A DNA stretch of 64,000 nt from Anas platyrhynchos (taxonomy: Eukaryota > Chordata > Aves > Anseriformes > Anatidae): the NCBI RefSeq assembly GCF_047663525.1, contig NC_092607.1, forward strand, positions 8,527,001 to 8,591,000, read 5' to 3'. Below, piece after piece: positions 33,981 through 46,410 of the stretch. Made by a program: the position numbers and the translations under genes. Below the pieces are notes generated by a model. It searched no databases, was not told where the DNA came from, and worked only from the letters and a program-made list of their open reading frames with translations. Every line of letters starts with the position of its first letter. Within the stretch, counting starts at the first letter, position 1.

Positions 33981-36900
33981 AGGGTGTCAATTCTTTGTTT
34001 CTTTTTCCCCTCTGCTGGCCAGCAGCTGTGCACAGCTCCTCCAACATCTGGAGCCTCTTGGCCACTGGCTGGGGCTCTTGGAGGACGTGAGCGCTCGTGC
34101 ACACTCTGGCTGGAGGCGGCACGCCGGGTGAGGGAGCGATGTGCCTTCGTGTGCCTTCGGCCGGGGCAGCAGGAGGGCCACCAGCTCTGGAGCGTTTCCA
34201 GCCCCGTTCCTCCCTCCCCTGGTTCACTGCCCCTGCGGGGTGCTTCCCCACCAGGAAGGGGGTGTTTAGGGGTCCCCATGGGCTGAGCCAATGGGGCCAA
34301 ACCCAAATTTCCATCCCCGGCCCCGCTGCTCCGCTCGAGGTCTCCTCCCTCCCTCTGCCATCGCCGCGCGTGGCTGCCAGGCGAGGGGGCAGTGAGGGCA
34401 TGAGGAGCTTGGGGTAGCCCCCAGCACCCCCAGCCCAGCACCCCCCGACCCCAGCTGCTGGCACAAAGAGGATGATCGCAGGAGCCCAGCACAGCACGGG
34501 CAGCTCCTGGGCAAACAGGGGAAACCCATTAGGTCTGCACCAGCAGGGCTGGGAAGGAGATAGGCACTGAAATTTGGGGCACGGCCCGGCCCCCACGCTG
34601 CCCAAGGGGTTCCCATTCTGTTCTCTGCCCAGGGCAGGAGCTGAGGGCAGGGGAGCATTACGGATCCGCCGCTCTGCTGGTGCCGGCCGAGCCAACCCTG
34701 CCTTGGCCAGGACTGGAGACTATTTTTGGAAGCTCTCGAGACTTCCAGGGAGGGAAACGCCTTTTTCTTTCCCTTCATTCACAGACAGGCTCGGTTTGAT
34801 TTGTTACGTGGGGTTTTTCGTTATTATTATTTATTTATCCTCGCTGCTGCTGACCCAGGATTTGGGCTCTGTGTCCCCTGGTTTCTCAGCCCAGCCCCTG
34901 CCTTGCAGCCCCGCTGCTGGGGGCTGCCTCCTCCCCGGCCCACCTCCCGTTTCTGGGAGCCCCCAATTCCGCAGGAACCCCCCCAAAACACCACACAGCG
35001 TTTCTTCCTTGCACGCAGCACAGGATGCAGAAAGTTCCTGAGCTTTTAGGAAAATTTGACCCTCTGCTACATCACCGCGTGGTTTGTGCCCCGCGGCCGA
35101 GGATCCCTCACGTCCCCAGCTCTGTCCCACCCAGCACAACAGGGGACACCACAGCCACACGGGGGGCAGCCCGGGAGAGAAGCAGTGCCCCAAGGGGGGC
35201 ACCAGAGGTCTAAATGCGCTCCCTTGTCCCCCTCCCCTCCTTCCCCTGGCTCACAGAGGGCATGAGGGGTGCCAGGGGAAGATGGTTGGGGTCCCATGGC
35301 TCCAGAGGGGAGCAGGAAGCCCCTGGGGTGCCCCACACACCAAGGGGGCTGTGGGGAGCCCAGGGGGCAGCGGCCGAGCTCCTGAGCTCTGTCCAGAGGG
35401 CTTGGTGACACGTGAAAGCCTTCATTGCACTGATGGAGATGGAAAAAAAAAAAAAAAGACCCAGCGGAGGCGGTGGAATAAAATCCCCCAAAACAGCCCC
35501 CGGTTGGGAGATGCCAGCTCCAATTCCTGCAGCGCTTTCCCTGCTTGGGACCCGGCTTCCAGCCTGGCCAAGGAAACAGCAAAAAGCAGGAAGGGCAGTA
35601 ATGAGCCTGCGAGCAATTAGCACACATGGGGCCGGCTCTGCTCGGCTAACCTTGGCGTAAAGCTGGGGCTGGCGGTGTTCCTCCAGCCCGACGCCAGGGA
35701 GGCCGTGAGCAGGCTTTGGTCGCGAGGAGCACATGCAATAAAACAGCTGAAATCTTGCTAAAATAACGGGATGGGGTGGGCTGCAGGCAGGTAAATCCCA
35801 CAAAACGACACAGCATCAACATCTGATAATGGCCAGGCTATATGGAGCATCCCCGTGTCCTCCTGAGCTGGGGGCGGGCTGGTGTGGGCGTAGGGACTGG
35901 ATCGGATGGAGGAGCCCCGAGCAGGCTTGGTATCTTGCAGCTTTTTGGAGGAGCAGCTGTGGTGAGAAGCGGGCTCGGCGCAAGCGAGCGCCCAGGCGTT
36001 GGAGCAGGGAGAGGCAGGAGGCAAGGCAGAGCTGAGCTGCCTCGGGGTGGTGACGGGTCCCCAGGCCAGGCGCGTTTCTGTCCTGCCTGCTGCAGGTGGG
36101 AGCACAGACGGATGCTCTGGGTGAGCAGTGCTGTCGGTTCCAGCCCTCCCGAGGTGGTCCCACCGTGCTGCCCTGGAGAAAACCTCCTGGAGAGGCAGGG
36201 GAGCAGCGTGGGGAGACAGCGAGCATCTTCCTCGCCTCCCGAATCGCTGGCTGCTCCCTAGACACGTGGGTCAAGTGAACGCTGCCAAGGGGAGCGCGGG
36301 TGGTGCCTGGAGAGGGAAGGAGGCTGAGAACAGCCCTCGGTTCCCACTGCTGCAGAGCAGCAGCTCGACATGTAACATGTCTGGAAGCTCGCGGGGAGAT
36401 CCAGCCAGCGTGGCTCTGCAGCCCTCCACCAGGCACCTTCCAAGGGGAGCTCTGCAGCAGCCTGGGATGAAACGGTGGCTCCCAGGCTGAGAAACACCTT
36501 CCAGCCCTCGCTGGGCTCCCTGCTGAAGCCCAGGCTGCTGTGCCGTGCCCAGCTGGTGTGGTTCAGACCTGCCCTCCCTGCACAGCCTCACCCCGATGAT
36601 GAGCCCAGCAGGAGAGCTACGGCGTGGATAGTTTTGTTTTCCTGTGTCCATCTGGAGGAAATCCATCGAGGCCACTAGACCTGCCAGGGTGCCCCATCTC
36701 GGCCCATGAAGCTTGGTGCTGACACAGAATTTTGCCTTTCTGGGTGCTGCAGCCATGGAGCAGAACCAAATCTGGGTCTTTCTGGCTTAACTCCAAGTAT
36801 CCCAGCCCCCCAGTCCCTCCCTGTGCCAGCAGCACGATCCCTGCTCAGCTCGGGATGCTTCCCTGGGTGGTGGGGGGGAGGAGGGTGGGAAGCGAGGTAG

Positions 36901-38869
36901 CTCCATTCCCCTCTTGATCCCTTGGCCATGAGTCCTGCTCGGCTCCCCTGGGGCCACAGGGCTGGGCAGGGGAGGGCGGAGTCCTGGAAGCATCCCGGGG
37001 ATGGACAGAAAGCCAAGAAATTCTCCAGGATGGAAGTCATCCAGCGTAAACACAAGGGTTGGGCATGTGTGTGGTCTCCATAAATTAAAGCTACTAATTG
37101 GCTTTAAAGTGCCGTTAAAAAGAACACGGTCAGGGCTCGTAACAGAAGCTGGGAAAAGTGAGCTGGGCAGGGCCCTACAACTGCGCCACGAGAGCAGTGC
37201 CGTGCCCTGCTGCCACCGCTCGCCGCCGGGCAGGCAGCCGGCAAAAATCCTCCCTGACACCTCCTCGGAGAGCTCCCTCCTCAACACCCTCGAGTGATGT
37301 CTGCCCCTGTCAACACGCCCTGGCCTAAGAGAAAAATCCCCCAAAGTAGCAGGTGTGCTGAAGGCCTGTCAGAACGCATCAGCACCATCTCCAGAGCAGG
37401 GCTGGCCGGCGGAGCTCAGCCTGACCCCAGGGTCCTGCCGGTCCCCGCAGCACCTCCGCAATTAGGGCTGGGGAAGGAGCAGCACCCGGATCGTGAGGTC
37501 CCGCTGCCTCCAGCACCTTGGTGGGTGCAGAGGACGGCGCAGGGGTGCGGCTACGTGCAATGGGGAGAGCTGCAGGAACATAAATAGGAACCTGGTGTCC
37601 CACCAGGATGGGACCGGGGCACTCAGCCGGCGCCTGTTGCGTTCTCACCCCTATCTAAGGGGGCAGGATGCGCTGGGGAACATCCCTCGCCCACAGCCCA
37701 ACATAAATCTTCAGCCACTGGACTGCCAAAGAGATTGAAAAGGGGTTAAGCGCTCATTTCTCAGAGGCTGACAGATTTCGGCGCATGTAGCCTGGAGGTT
37801 CTCCAGGGGGCCTGATGTTTTATGTCTTTGGGATGTTTTTGCCTCCTTCCAGTTTTGTTCAGTGCTGGTATTGTGTTTATATCAGCAAAATTCTGGATTA
37901 TTGCCTCTTCTCCTTCTTTTTTTTTTTTTTTTTTTACATGTATCTGCTACTTCTGCTTGTACATTGCCGTACCACTGTGCCCTGCTGGTGGGGAGAAGCA
38001 GCCCCCAGCAGGACTGGGATGCCCAACGCGATGCTCCATGGCTTTTGGTGCATCTCAGCGGGGCGCCCAGGGTCTGCCCCTGCTCTGGGTGATGCACAGC
38101 AAAGCATCTCCGTGCCAGCTGCTCCGAAAGGAAAGACACCACTGGCTCATTTAGGGAATTAGGTGAAGTTCCCTAAAGTGATGGAAGGTGAAGCCACAGG
38201 TCAGAGAACTTGAGCAGAAACCGCTCGTGGGGACTGAAGCCCTGAGCCCCAAGGTGGCACCTCTGGCACCTCATCTGTGTGCAATGGATGCACACGGGGT
38301 GCGGGACCCATCGCATCTGGGGGCCTGCAGGACCTCAGCAAGGGCACTGCTCCCCACTGCCTTGCAGGGGATGGCACAGCCCCTTCGGCACAGCCAGGGA
38401 GCGGGGACCCCAGCCCAGGCTCCTCTACTCCGTGGTGCTGCCTCCCAGACCAGCACGGGCCAAGGGAGCGCGTCACCCTGCAGGCACCTCCGTCCCCTGC
38501 TTCCCCCAGTTTCTTCCATCCTGAAACTCTGCAGGAAGAGGAATGTGAGCAAACACGGACCCGTCGGGCCCCTCCTGCCCCAAATTCCTGTCTGCACCAA
38601 GCAGATGGAGCAGTTTCAGTCACACCAGGGGTTTGCTTATGACTTCCAGCCAAAGGGGTCTGGAGACCTCCCAGCCCAGGGCTTTGCACCCAGCATCTCC
38701 CTGGAGGGGAGAGGCTTCTCCTCCCCGGGGTACATCTCCCCTTGGCTCATCACCTTCCCCTTCCCTCTGGTCTCCTGCCCTTCTCTCCCTTCCTTCCTCT
38801 CTGCATGTACTGGAAAAAAAAAGAAAAAAAAAAAAAAAGAAAAAAAAAAGGGTTTCTGTAGGGGAAAAT
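33981..38869. other. Intergenic, no gene seen
   Basis: GC-rich unique sequence with short homopolymers: A at 35442-35457, T at about 37917-37935, and an interrupted A-rich stretch at 38814-38849. Open frames lack domains. Confidence 0.5.
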
Positions 38870-39275
38870 GTAATCAAATCAAAAGAGAAATGGAAAGAAG
38901 CGCCTCAAAACTTGCTAGACAGGCGTTTTCTTTGCGAGATCAAGGGCCAAATTCTGCTTTCATCACATTGGAGAAAAATCTGGCCTACCTCCCCTTGAAT
39001 TAATGGCATTCCTTTGTAAGGGGAACAGAATTTCATTCATTCGCGCCTCGTACAGCAGCACCGGGGCCATCAATCCTCGCAGCTTCCAGTCACGTCTCAG
39101 CCCACAGCTCCAGCACGGCCTGCTTGGGAAGTCCCAGATCGTTTCCCTGCATCCTTCCTTGACTTGTCAGCTCATGATAAACAGCATCTCATCCCGATCC
39201 CAAGCGTACGAGCACACTGAGTGCTTACATCACCTCCGAACCCATTCCAATGAGATAAAATGTAGCTCAGATCCA
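38870..39275. promoter_or_regulatory. AT-rich non-coding island, candidate regulatory element
   Basis: About 400 bp of complex, AT-richer sequence: AATCAAATCAAAAG, TTGAATTAATGGCATTCC (TEAD-like CATTCC next to a homeodomain-like TAATGG), TTTCATTCATTC, CATGATAAAC and GAGATAAAATG. There is no convincing coding frame and no interspersed repeat. Confidence 0.3.
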
Positions 39276-42200
39276 GTTTGAATAGCTCGGTATTCCCAAA
39301 TGGGCTCTCCCCGCTCGTGCACAGCGCTCAGGGGCCAAATCCTGGTGTCTGCTGCAAGGCATTCGACCTGGAGTCCCTCCCTGGAAGTGGGGGCTGTGAG
39401 CAAAGGCTCCCAGTGGGCAGCAGACCCATAAATCCACCCCCAGCATCGCCACACAGGAGGGATCCCTGGGAGCCCTGAATTTCTTCTGTGCCATGTGCCA
39501 AGGAGGGGGAGATGGACACAAAAAAGTCTGGTGCTTCTAAACCATCTGGGCCAGCCTCCCCCAGGTACATCGGTGCTGTACCTATGTCCACCAGGTGCCC
39601 TGAATGCTCCTTCAGATGCATCTAATTGATGTTAATTGTCTTGGCCAGCCTCACCTGGGCCCTGACCCACAGCCCTGCCCTGGCCCCAAGCTCTATTTGA
39701 GCTCAGCCCCAGCTCTAAATCCTGCTTGGTGCTGTGCCCTGCTGGTGCTGGGACCCCTTGTGCGGGGTCACCTCTGGCCCTTGCCCCGTGGGGTAACGCA
39801 GTTGTGCTGCTCCCTGGTAGTGCTGTGACTTCTGTGTGCTCACACGTCTTCCTCCTGGCCTTCGCTACTGGTAGGACAAGAGAGAATATTTTGTTACCGC
39901 TGTGTTTTTGTTGCTAAAAAAAAAAAATAATAAAATATATATTACTTGCACCAAGAGCCCCCCGAGCAGTCACATCTCCAGCCCCTCTGGGATGGGCACG
40001 AATGAAAGCTGTGACCTGGAGTCACTTGGACCAAGGGGCGTTGAAGGTTTTTTTTTTGAGCAAATGCTTAAAATACAAAATAAAATCTCAGCCCATCTGC
40101 ACCGGATGGGCAGCAAGGTGCTGCCAGGGAGTGAGGAAATCACTCTTAACACCTCTGAAGAGCCTAGCATGGAAAACCAGAGGTTTTCCAGCAGGAAGGT
40201 GACTGCTGAAGCAATGCCCAGGCTGCTTTTTAGGACCTCCCTTCCCAGTGCATGGAGGGGAACGTGCATCAAAGTACCCCACCCCTGGGAGCAGGTACGG
40301 GACTGAAGCAAGGGCAGGGGGATGTGGCAGGCTGTCATAAGCCTCGGAAAGGCAGTACAAAAAGTATTGGGTACGAAAAGGAGCTGTGAGAGGAGAGCTG
40401 CCTGCCAGCACTGCGGTGCAGATGGGGAGCAGGCAAGCAAGAGTGTTTGGTTGTGCTACACCTCTGGGGCTGCCACGGGGAAATAAACAGCTCCAGCTTC
40501 CTGCCAGGTCTCCAGCCTCTGCAAGAAGAGGCTTTTCAAAAGAAGTAAATCCAGGGAATTCCTGCTGTTCGCTGTCCTACTGCGGGACATGCTTGGCATA
40601 GAAAGGAGCCGTAACTGGTGCCAGGCCAAGCGCTGCTCCGGCGCGCATCCTTGATCGCGAGGGTGGAGATCTGCATCCACTGAGCCTTGCAGCGTTTCCC
40701 TTCCAGAGCACAAACTCGGCTGCTTGCTGCGAGCTGGGACTCTGTGAGAAATGGGTTGAGAAAAGCCTGACCCGAGCTCCGGAGAGCCCAGCACCACCCC
40801 ACCAGGGCCAGCAGGGATGGGGCCGTGGGATCTCCGTGGCCCGTTGTCTGCTCTGGGTTTGGAGGTGATGGTTTTTCTGCCCTTCAGCAAGCACACCAGC
40901 CCAGAAAATGGCCATTTTCAGCGAAGCCCCTCGAAGCACTTGAATATTTGAACAGCAAATGGGGTCTGGGAGGAGCCCTGACCCCAGCTGCAGACGGGTC
41001 CTTGGGCTCCCCTTGGTTTTTGTTTAACTTGATCGATTTGCACGTGAGACAGAGCAGCCTCCCACAGATGGAGTAACCCTGTTGATTTACACAAATTCCT
41101 CCAGACATATGCTAGGGTTTATGCTCTACTGGCATTTGCATTTCTACAGTCTGGACTGAGGCTGGGAACTTTTATTGGGTGGATTCTAGGAAAACAGAAG
41201 CCAAGGAATAAAAATAACCTTTTTTTTCTGGGCTGGGTTGATTGCTCTTGCACCGGCATGAATCCAGGCCAGCCCTATTGATTTTTTTTTTTTTTTAAAG
41301 GAGTAACTGGGTTTATGTTGGTGTAACTGTGTCCCCAGAGCTGCATGAAATGTTCACAACAAAACCTGGAATTATGTGAGACCAGCAGAACTTCACTGTT
41401 TGGGGGTTTCATTACAAATCTGAATCTCAGATCAAGCTCGTCAAAGGATTCCTTAAGGTTCGTGAACCTTTCAGTCAGGCCTTGGCCTCGAGTCAAGCCA
41501 AGGCTGAGCTGATTTATAGCTCGGTATTGAAATAATGTGAAATCGGTGGTTTTGTTTGGTCTTGAGGCTGAAGCTCAACACTCACAGCCGAGCTTGGCTT
41601 TGGAGAGGTCAGTCCTCTTTGAAAGCCGAGCTCCAAACTCAATCAGCGGTGGGAGCTGGAGGAGAGGCTATCTGGATGAAAACCACGGGCCAGGTTTCTG
41701 AAGGTAACAAAACCGAAAAAATCGTTTCCAAAGGCAATTTCTGCCCAGCCCCCGAGCACAAAATCAGCACGGCTCAGGCTGCGAGCGGCACCTTGCTGCT
41801 CTGCACTCGCGGAGCGGGGCGAGGAACCAGACACAATTCGTTAGGACGTGAGGGCAAGTAAGGATCACTTGCTTCAGCTGGCTGCCGCAGCGAGCTAAGT
41901 GCTGTTAGCGCTAAGCTGACAGCCCCTGCGACCGCCCCGCGGCGAGGCAGGGGATGGGAGCACTCCTCTGATGTCCCGCTTGGCGCTCCAGAGACGGTGT
42001 TGTTCCCGCTGGTTATATATTGCCTGCGGGATTAGGATTCACAGGCAGCAGCAAAGCAGTTGACAATGTGGTTTGGCAGCGCCGAGACGGCAGCACATTG
42101 CCTCCTCCCCGGCCAGGGCTGGATGTGAAGCGCTCGCGGCAGCCCCGGGAGGAGAGGAATTTCACATGCGGCTCCCTGAGCCACGTGGGGCCGTGCTTGG

Positions 42201-42839
42201 AGCTGGCCCGGCCAGCCTCTGTGGTTGGCTGCTTTTCTTGGCCAACTTGGGGCAAGGAAGGCCAGGAATGGGACGTTCCCCACCCTCTGTAGTAGGAATG
42301 GCCGTGACAGGGCAGGGCCTGGCTCCACATGCTGTGCCAAACCTGCTCCTGGCGTGGGCCCGTGGCAGTAAGGGCCCTGTGTGGGCTCTGTTTGGCTGGA
42401 GAAGGTGCCAGGCCTCTTGACGGCAGGTGGGGAAGGGCTCGGTGGGGCAGTGGTGACAGCAGCCACCACAAAGCCCCTTCCTCAGGCTCTGGGATGGGCA
42501 GCACGGCCTCCCCTGAGAAGCTCCTGCTCGGACGGTCAGGCTCCTGTTGTTGCTGTTCTTATTTTAACCTTCTGGCAGTAGCCGGAGCCTTGCGACGTCC
42601 CCAGCCCTTGCTGCAAAGAGCAGAGCGGCCTGGCCGTGGCCCCACAGCGGAGCAGAGGCACTTCTCAGAGGGACGTGAAAGCAGGAGACAGCTTCCCACC
42701 GCTGCTGGAGCAGCACCACCAGCCTTCCTCTAGGACTAGTTAGATGAGCAGCTTGCTGAGCTCTTCCTTTGAATAACGTGATTGCTGTGTCCCGGCTGAT
42801 TAACGGCAGTCTTGCCTGAGCATTTTGGGGGCTGGAAAT
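39276..42839. other. Intergenic, no gene seen
   Basis: Mixed sequence. 41100-41560 is moderately AT-rich and holds a T run (41282-41297). 41870-42170 is CpG-enriched but short. No supported coding frame. Confidence 0.5.
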
Positions 42840-43330
42840 CACCGGCCAAGCCGTGTTTACCTAATCTGAGACCAGAGAGAGCAGCATGTAATCTTGCTGG
42901 GCAATCACAGATAACAAGTGCTGCTCGAATGTTAACTTCTGGCCAGCCACGCGCAGAGCGAACCAGCCAAAAGGAGATTAATTGAAAATCAATTGGAGGG
43001 ACTTGACGTGCTCACAGAGATGGCCCAAGCAAAACCAGGGGCTAAATTCAGTGGATAAATAACTCACTGCGAGTTATTTGCTCAGCTCTACTTAAGTGGC
43101 TGATTATGTGGGTCTTTGGTTAATTGACTTATTGAGTGGCTGGCGTGGGTTTTTGGCTGCTCGCTCACTCCCTGCACGTTTTTGCTATTAACTCAGCTGT
43201 TTGATGGAACAAGTGGTCTATTGTCTATTTTTTGCTGGCTAGGTTGGTGTTTGGTTGGATATTGGCTCTTGGGCTAATTGAATACATCTGCTGCTGGCTG
43301 TACGGTGGCTTTGCCAGGTTCATCACTGCC
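42840..43330. other. AT-rich, TTGG/GGCTG-biased low-complexity stretch
   Basis: It begins as ordinary AT-rich DNA with TAATTGAAAATCAATTGG. From about 43060 it becomes strongly T/G-skewed with recurring GTGGCTG, TTGGTTAATTG, TTGGCTG and TTGGTTGG words, like a decayed minisatellite. The skew creates a hydrophobic plus-strand frame at 43232-43642, which I do not call a gene. Confidence 0.35.
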
Positions 43331-46116
43331 TCTTTGTTTCATTCCCTGCTTGACATCTTGGTGGCACAGTTTGTCACGGACCCGATGCTTGTCTGTCTAA
43401 CTTCCTCCTCCTTCCCACTTGCAAACCAGGCTCTCATTTTTTCCCCTTTTTCTTTGGGGTTTGCCATTGCTTCTTCCATGGTGCTTGGGATCCCAGGCCA
43501 TAGCAGGGCTTCTTGGCAAGCTGTGTTTGATGCTTCATCTCTGGGACATCTGAGGATGGTCCCCAGGAAGGATGGGCCGTTTTCTGGAAGTCTGCTCCCA
43601 GCTGTAGCTGCAGTCTGCAACCCTGGCACGGCTCCATCCTGACCTTGTACTTTTTCCATTGAATTCCTCGTCTCCTGTGCCACACTTCCCAGCAGAAGCT
43701 TTTGGTTTAGAAACAGGTGGGTCGCTGGCTCGGAGCAAGGCTCCAGCTCCGGGAGACAAGGGGAGGGAGACGAGGGGAGCAGGGGAGAAGAGACCTGGGC
43801 AGGAAATGATCCCTGAAAACTTAATAATCTCGGTCGATTTGACAAACACTTTTCATGCTTTTGGCCCTGATGTAACTTCAATTTGGGGGGTGAAAGTATA
43901 TTTTTTCTGCTGCGTTAAACACGACTCCTTAGAAACACATGCTGTGTAGGCTTGATATCAGCATCCCGTGGCGAAGGGTATGCAGGAGAGAAGAGCCAGG
44001 AGCCAGCTGAGAGAACTTTGTGAGGGATCTGGGTGGGAATGAGGGAGGGAGGGAGGGGGGATGTTCTCCCTGCTTTTCTTCCACCTCTTGCTGAAGCACC
44101 TGACAGCAATTAGCACGAGGGTCCCCGAGGCAGCCTGGCCTTGCTGGTCTCTGGCTGACATGAGGTGTTGACCATAGCTGAGGCTGACTTGACAAGGCCC
44201 TGGGGAGATGCTCAAATTAGCTTGTTTACAGCTCTCCTGTCTTCATTCTTTTGCCATGCTTGTAAAACGCTTGGAGAGGACAGCAGTGCTTGTGTCCTGC
44301 CGGGCCTCCCCCGCTGCTGCAGGGGGCCTGGGGGAGCACCGGGTGCTGGGCAGCTGAGCCTTGTGGAGGGGATGCAGGAGCCCCCAAGGTCCTGGGGGAT
44401 CCTTTCATGGTGTACCCAGTGCCACTGAGGGCTTTGAGTCTGGATGTGATGTATGGAAGATGCTGGTGGTGCCAGCTGTAAGGAGCCTTAACCCTGCCCT
44501 GGAGCATCCATCCCTTGGTGGCCTTGCCCTGGGCTCTGCAGCCCCCAGACCTCATCCCCAGCCAGAGCAGCGGTGGCTCAGGGAGTGTCTCCTTCACCAT
44601 TTCAAGGCCCATCCCCAGGGATGCGTGTTTCTTCCCCCAGACCTATTTGGTCTAGGCTGGTTTTCTGCCCTGCCATACCCAGGTAGGTCTGGCTGTGCCC
44701 GCAGGGGAAGGTCTGTAGCCCGGGGTGATTCCTTGGCGGTGTGATGGAGGGAAGGAGCGGGACACAGAGGAACTGTTGGGGACGAACCATCTGTTTCAGA
44801 CCTTTCCTTGGATATCTCCATCCCTGCTGTAGCCCAGGTGAACACAGTGAATGCAAACCTAAAACCTGGGTGTCCCCGTGAGCAACCAGGCTCCCTCGGC
44901 AGCTTTGTGCACCCAAAGAGCAAGAACTCATGGCCCTGGGAGCATGATGCTCCCGGCTCCCACCACAAACCAGGCAGCAGTGCCCACCCTGGCATCTCTG
45001 CTTCCCCATCCCGCTCTCCCCACCTGCCTTGTTCTTTCTCTCTGCATTCCTGTGGCTTCTTCCCCAGCAGGCTCGGGGCTGGGGCTGTCCTGGGGCTGGA
45101 TGGGGAGCGAGGGAAGGTGCTGCCTGTCTACGGCTCCACGAAGGTCACTGAAAGGTAAGGGAAGAGAATAAACTAAATTCTGTACATTTTTGCCGGTCTG
45201 AAGCTTCTCCTGTCTTGGAAAATGCCTGCAGGGGCATCCTGCTGCAATCCTGCAGGAGAACACGGGGCTTTGGGAGGGCAGATGAAATGAGGTGGCTCGG
45301 GGCTTGGGGCATAGTTTGTCTTCTTTAGCTTATTAGAGGGGCAGTGAGGAAGAAGAGTGGGATGATTCCCTGCTAAAGCAAGGGAGAGAAAGACAGGAAG
45401 AAGTAGAGCAAGTGGGGAAAGAAGAGACTTAGACCAGTCTCGGATTTATTGCCTCCAGTTCTTGGATTTCAGTGGGCTGGGGTGGCGGGGTACAGGGTGA
45501 GGGTACAGGGTGCTGCATGCCCTGGCACCATGAACAGTTTGGGAAACGAGGCAGTAAACGGGGATGCTGTGTCTATAAATACATATAAATATACATGCAA
45601 CCATATATATATGGGTAAGGGGGAAGCTGACAGGCTGGGTTCTCTCCTCGTGGGTAGCTTTGGTGGCTGTCCAGCCCTGCCTCCCTCCTGGCAGCTGCCT
45701 CCTGCCTGGCGGTGGCCGGCACTGCTTAGTTTTGACTTTTATTTGCAAATCTGTCCAGGTCCGTGCCCCGTTTCTGTAGCACCAAAGCACTCCCGGTGAT
45801 GTTCCAGCTGCGGGGGGCTGCGCCGATTGAGTGATCAATGAAGAAAACCAGAAGGATCTGCCCAGGGGGAGGGCTTGAATTCCCTAGCACGGTGCCAGCT
45901 GCCTCCAGCCGAGCAGGCAGCCCTGTGCGTGTGGCACCAGCTCTCCGCAGCCTGCTGGTGTCTGAGCAGCCCTGACCACGTTTTGGGAGCCAGCTGGGGC
46001 CCCGTGGAGCTGCCAGGCTGCTCCTCGAGCTGCTGCATGGCCAGGTGCCTCGCTGTGGCAGGGACATGCAGCACCTCCAGCCCTTCAGCCCCTGCCAGGA
46101 TCTGCTCCTTAGAGGT
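43331..46116. other. Intergenic, no gene seen
   Basis: Unique mixed sequence with a GGGA-rich run at 44040-44058 and a TA-rich patch at 45572-45614. The TA-rich patch ends in the perfect 14-bp palindrome CCATATATATATGG (45601-45614). No supported gene. Confidence 0.5.
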
Positions 46117-46410
46117 TTTCCCAAAGCAGCCCAGGCAGCAGCACCCCAGCTGGGCTGGGCTGAATTAGGAGCTGAGCTCCTTTACGGCGCCGCTTTCTCC
46201 CATCAAAAAATGCCCCCAACAGAAGCCTCTGGGCACACCTGAACTCCCCTGGGGAGCCTTTGCACAACCCCACAGGACACAGAACTCTGCGTCTGCGCTC
46301 TTTCCAAGCAGCCCTAACCGTAACACTAAGCCTAACCCTACTTAGGACCCTAAAAAACACGTACGGTGCCTGTTTCTCCCATCCAAAAGTGCTCCCAAGG
46401 GCCATCCAAA
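46117..46410 (+). repeat. Diverged direct duplication with CTAA-rich tract
   Basis: AAGCAGCCC at 46124 and 46306, and TACGGYGCC...TTTCTCCCATC at 46183 and 46362, are the same blocks in the same order, about 180 bp apart. The 37-bp second block differs at about 6 positions. In the right-hand copy the interval between the blocks is degenerate telomere-like CTAACC/CTAAGCC/CTAACCC (about 46314-46353). This suggests two old copies of a longer satellite-like unit. Confidence 0.6.

Noticed and set aside
33688..34695. Long frames with Phe/Leu/Ser/Pro or Lys/Gly/Glu/Arg repeats
   Set aside because: They are translations of the (AGGAA)n microsatellite, which is open in all frames.
43232..43642. Hydrophobic 136-codon frame resembling a membrane protein
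   Set aside because: The hydrophobicity follows from T-rich skewed DNA. I recognise no membrane-protein family, and splice signals are not evident.
45601..45614. SRF CArG box at CCATATATATATGG
   Set aside because: The core is ten A/T bases rather than six, so it does not fit CC(A/T)6GG. It is probably part of a TA-rich simple stretch.
46314..46353. Interstitial telomere array
   Set aside because: Only a few irregular CTAACC-like words, not a run of exact CCCTAA units. Retained only as part of the duplication finding.
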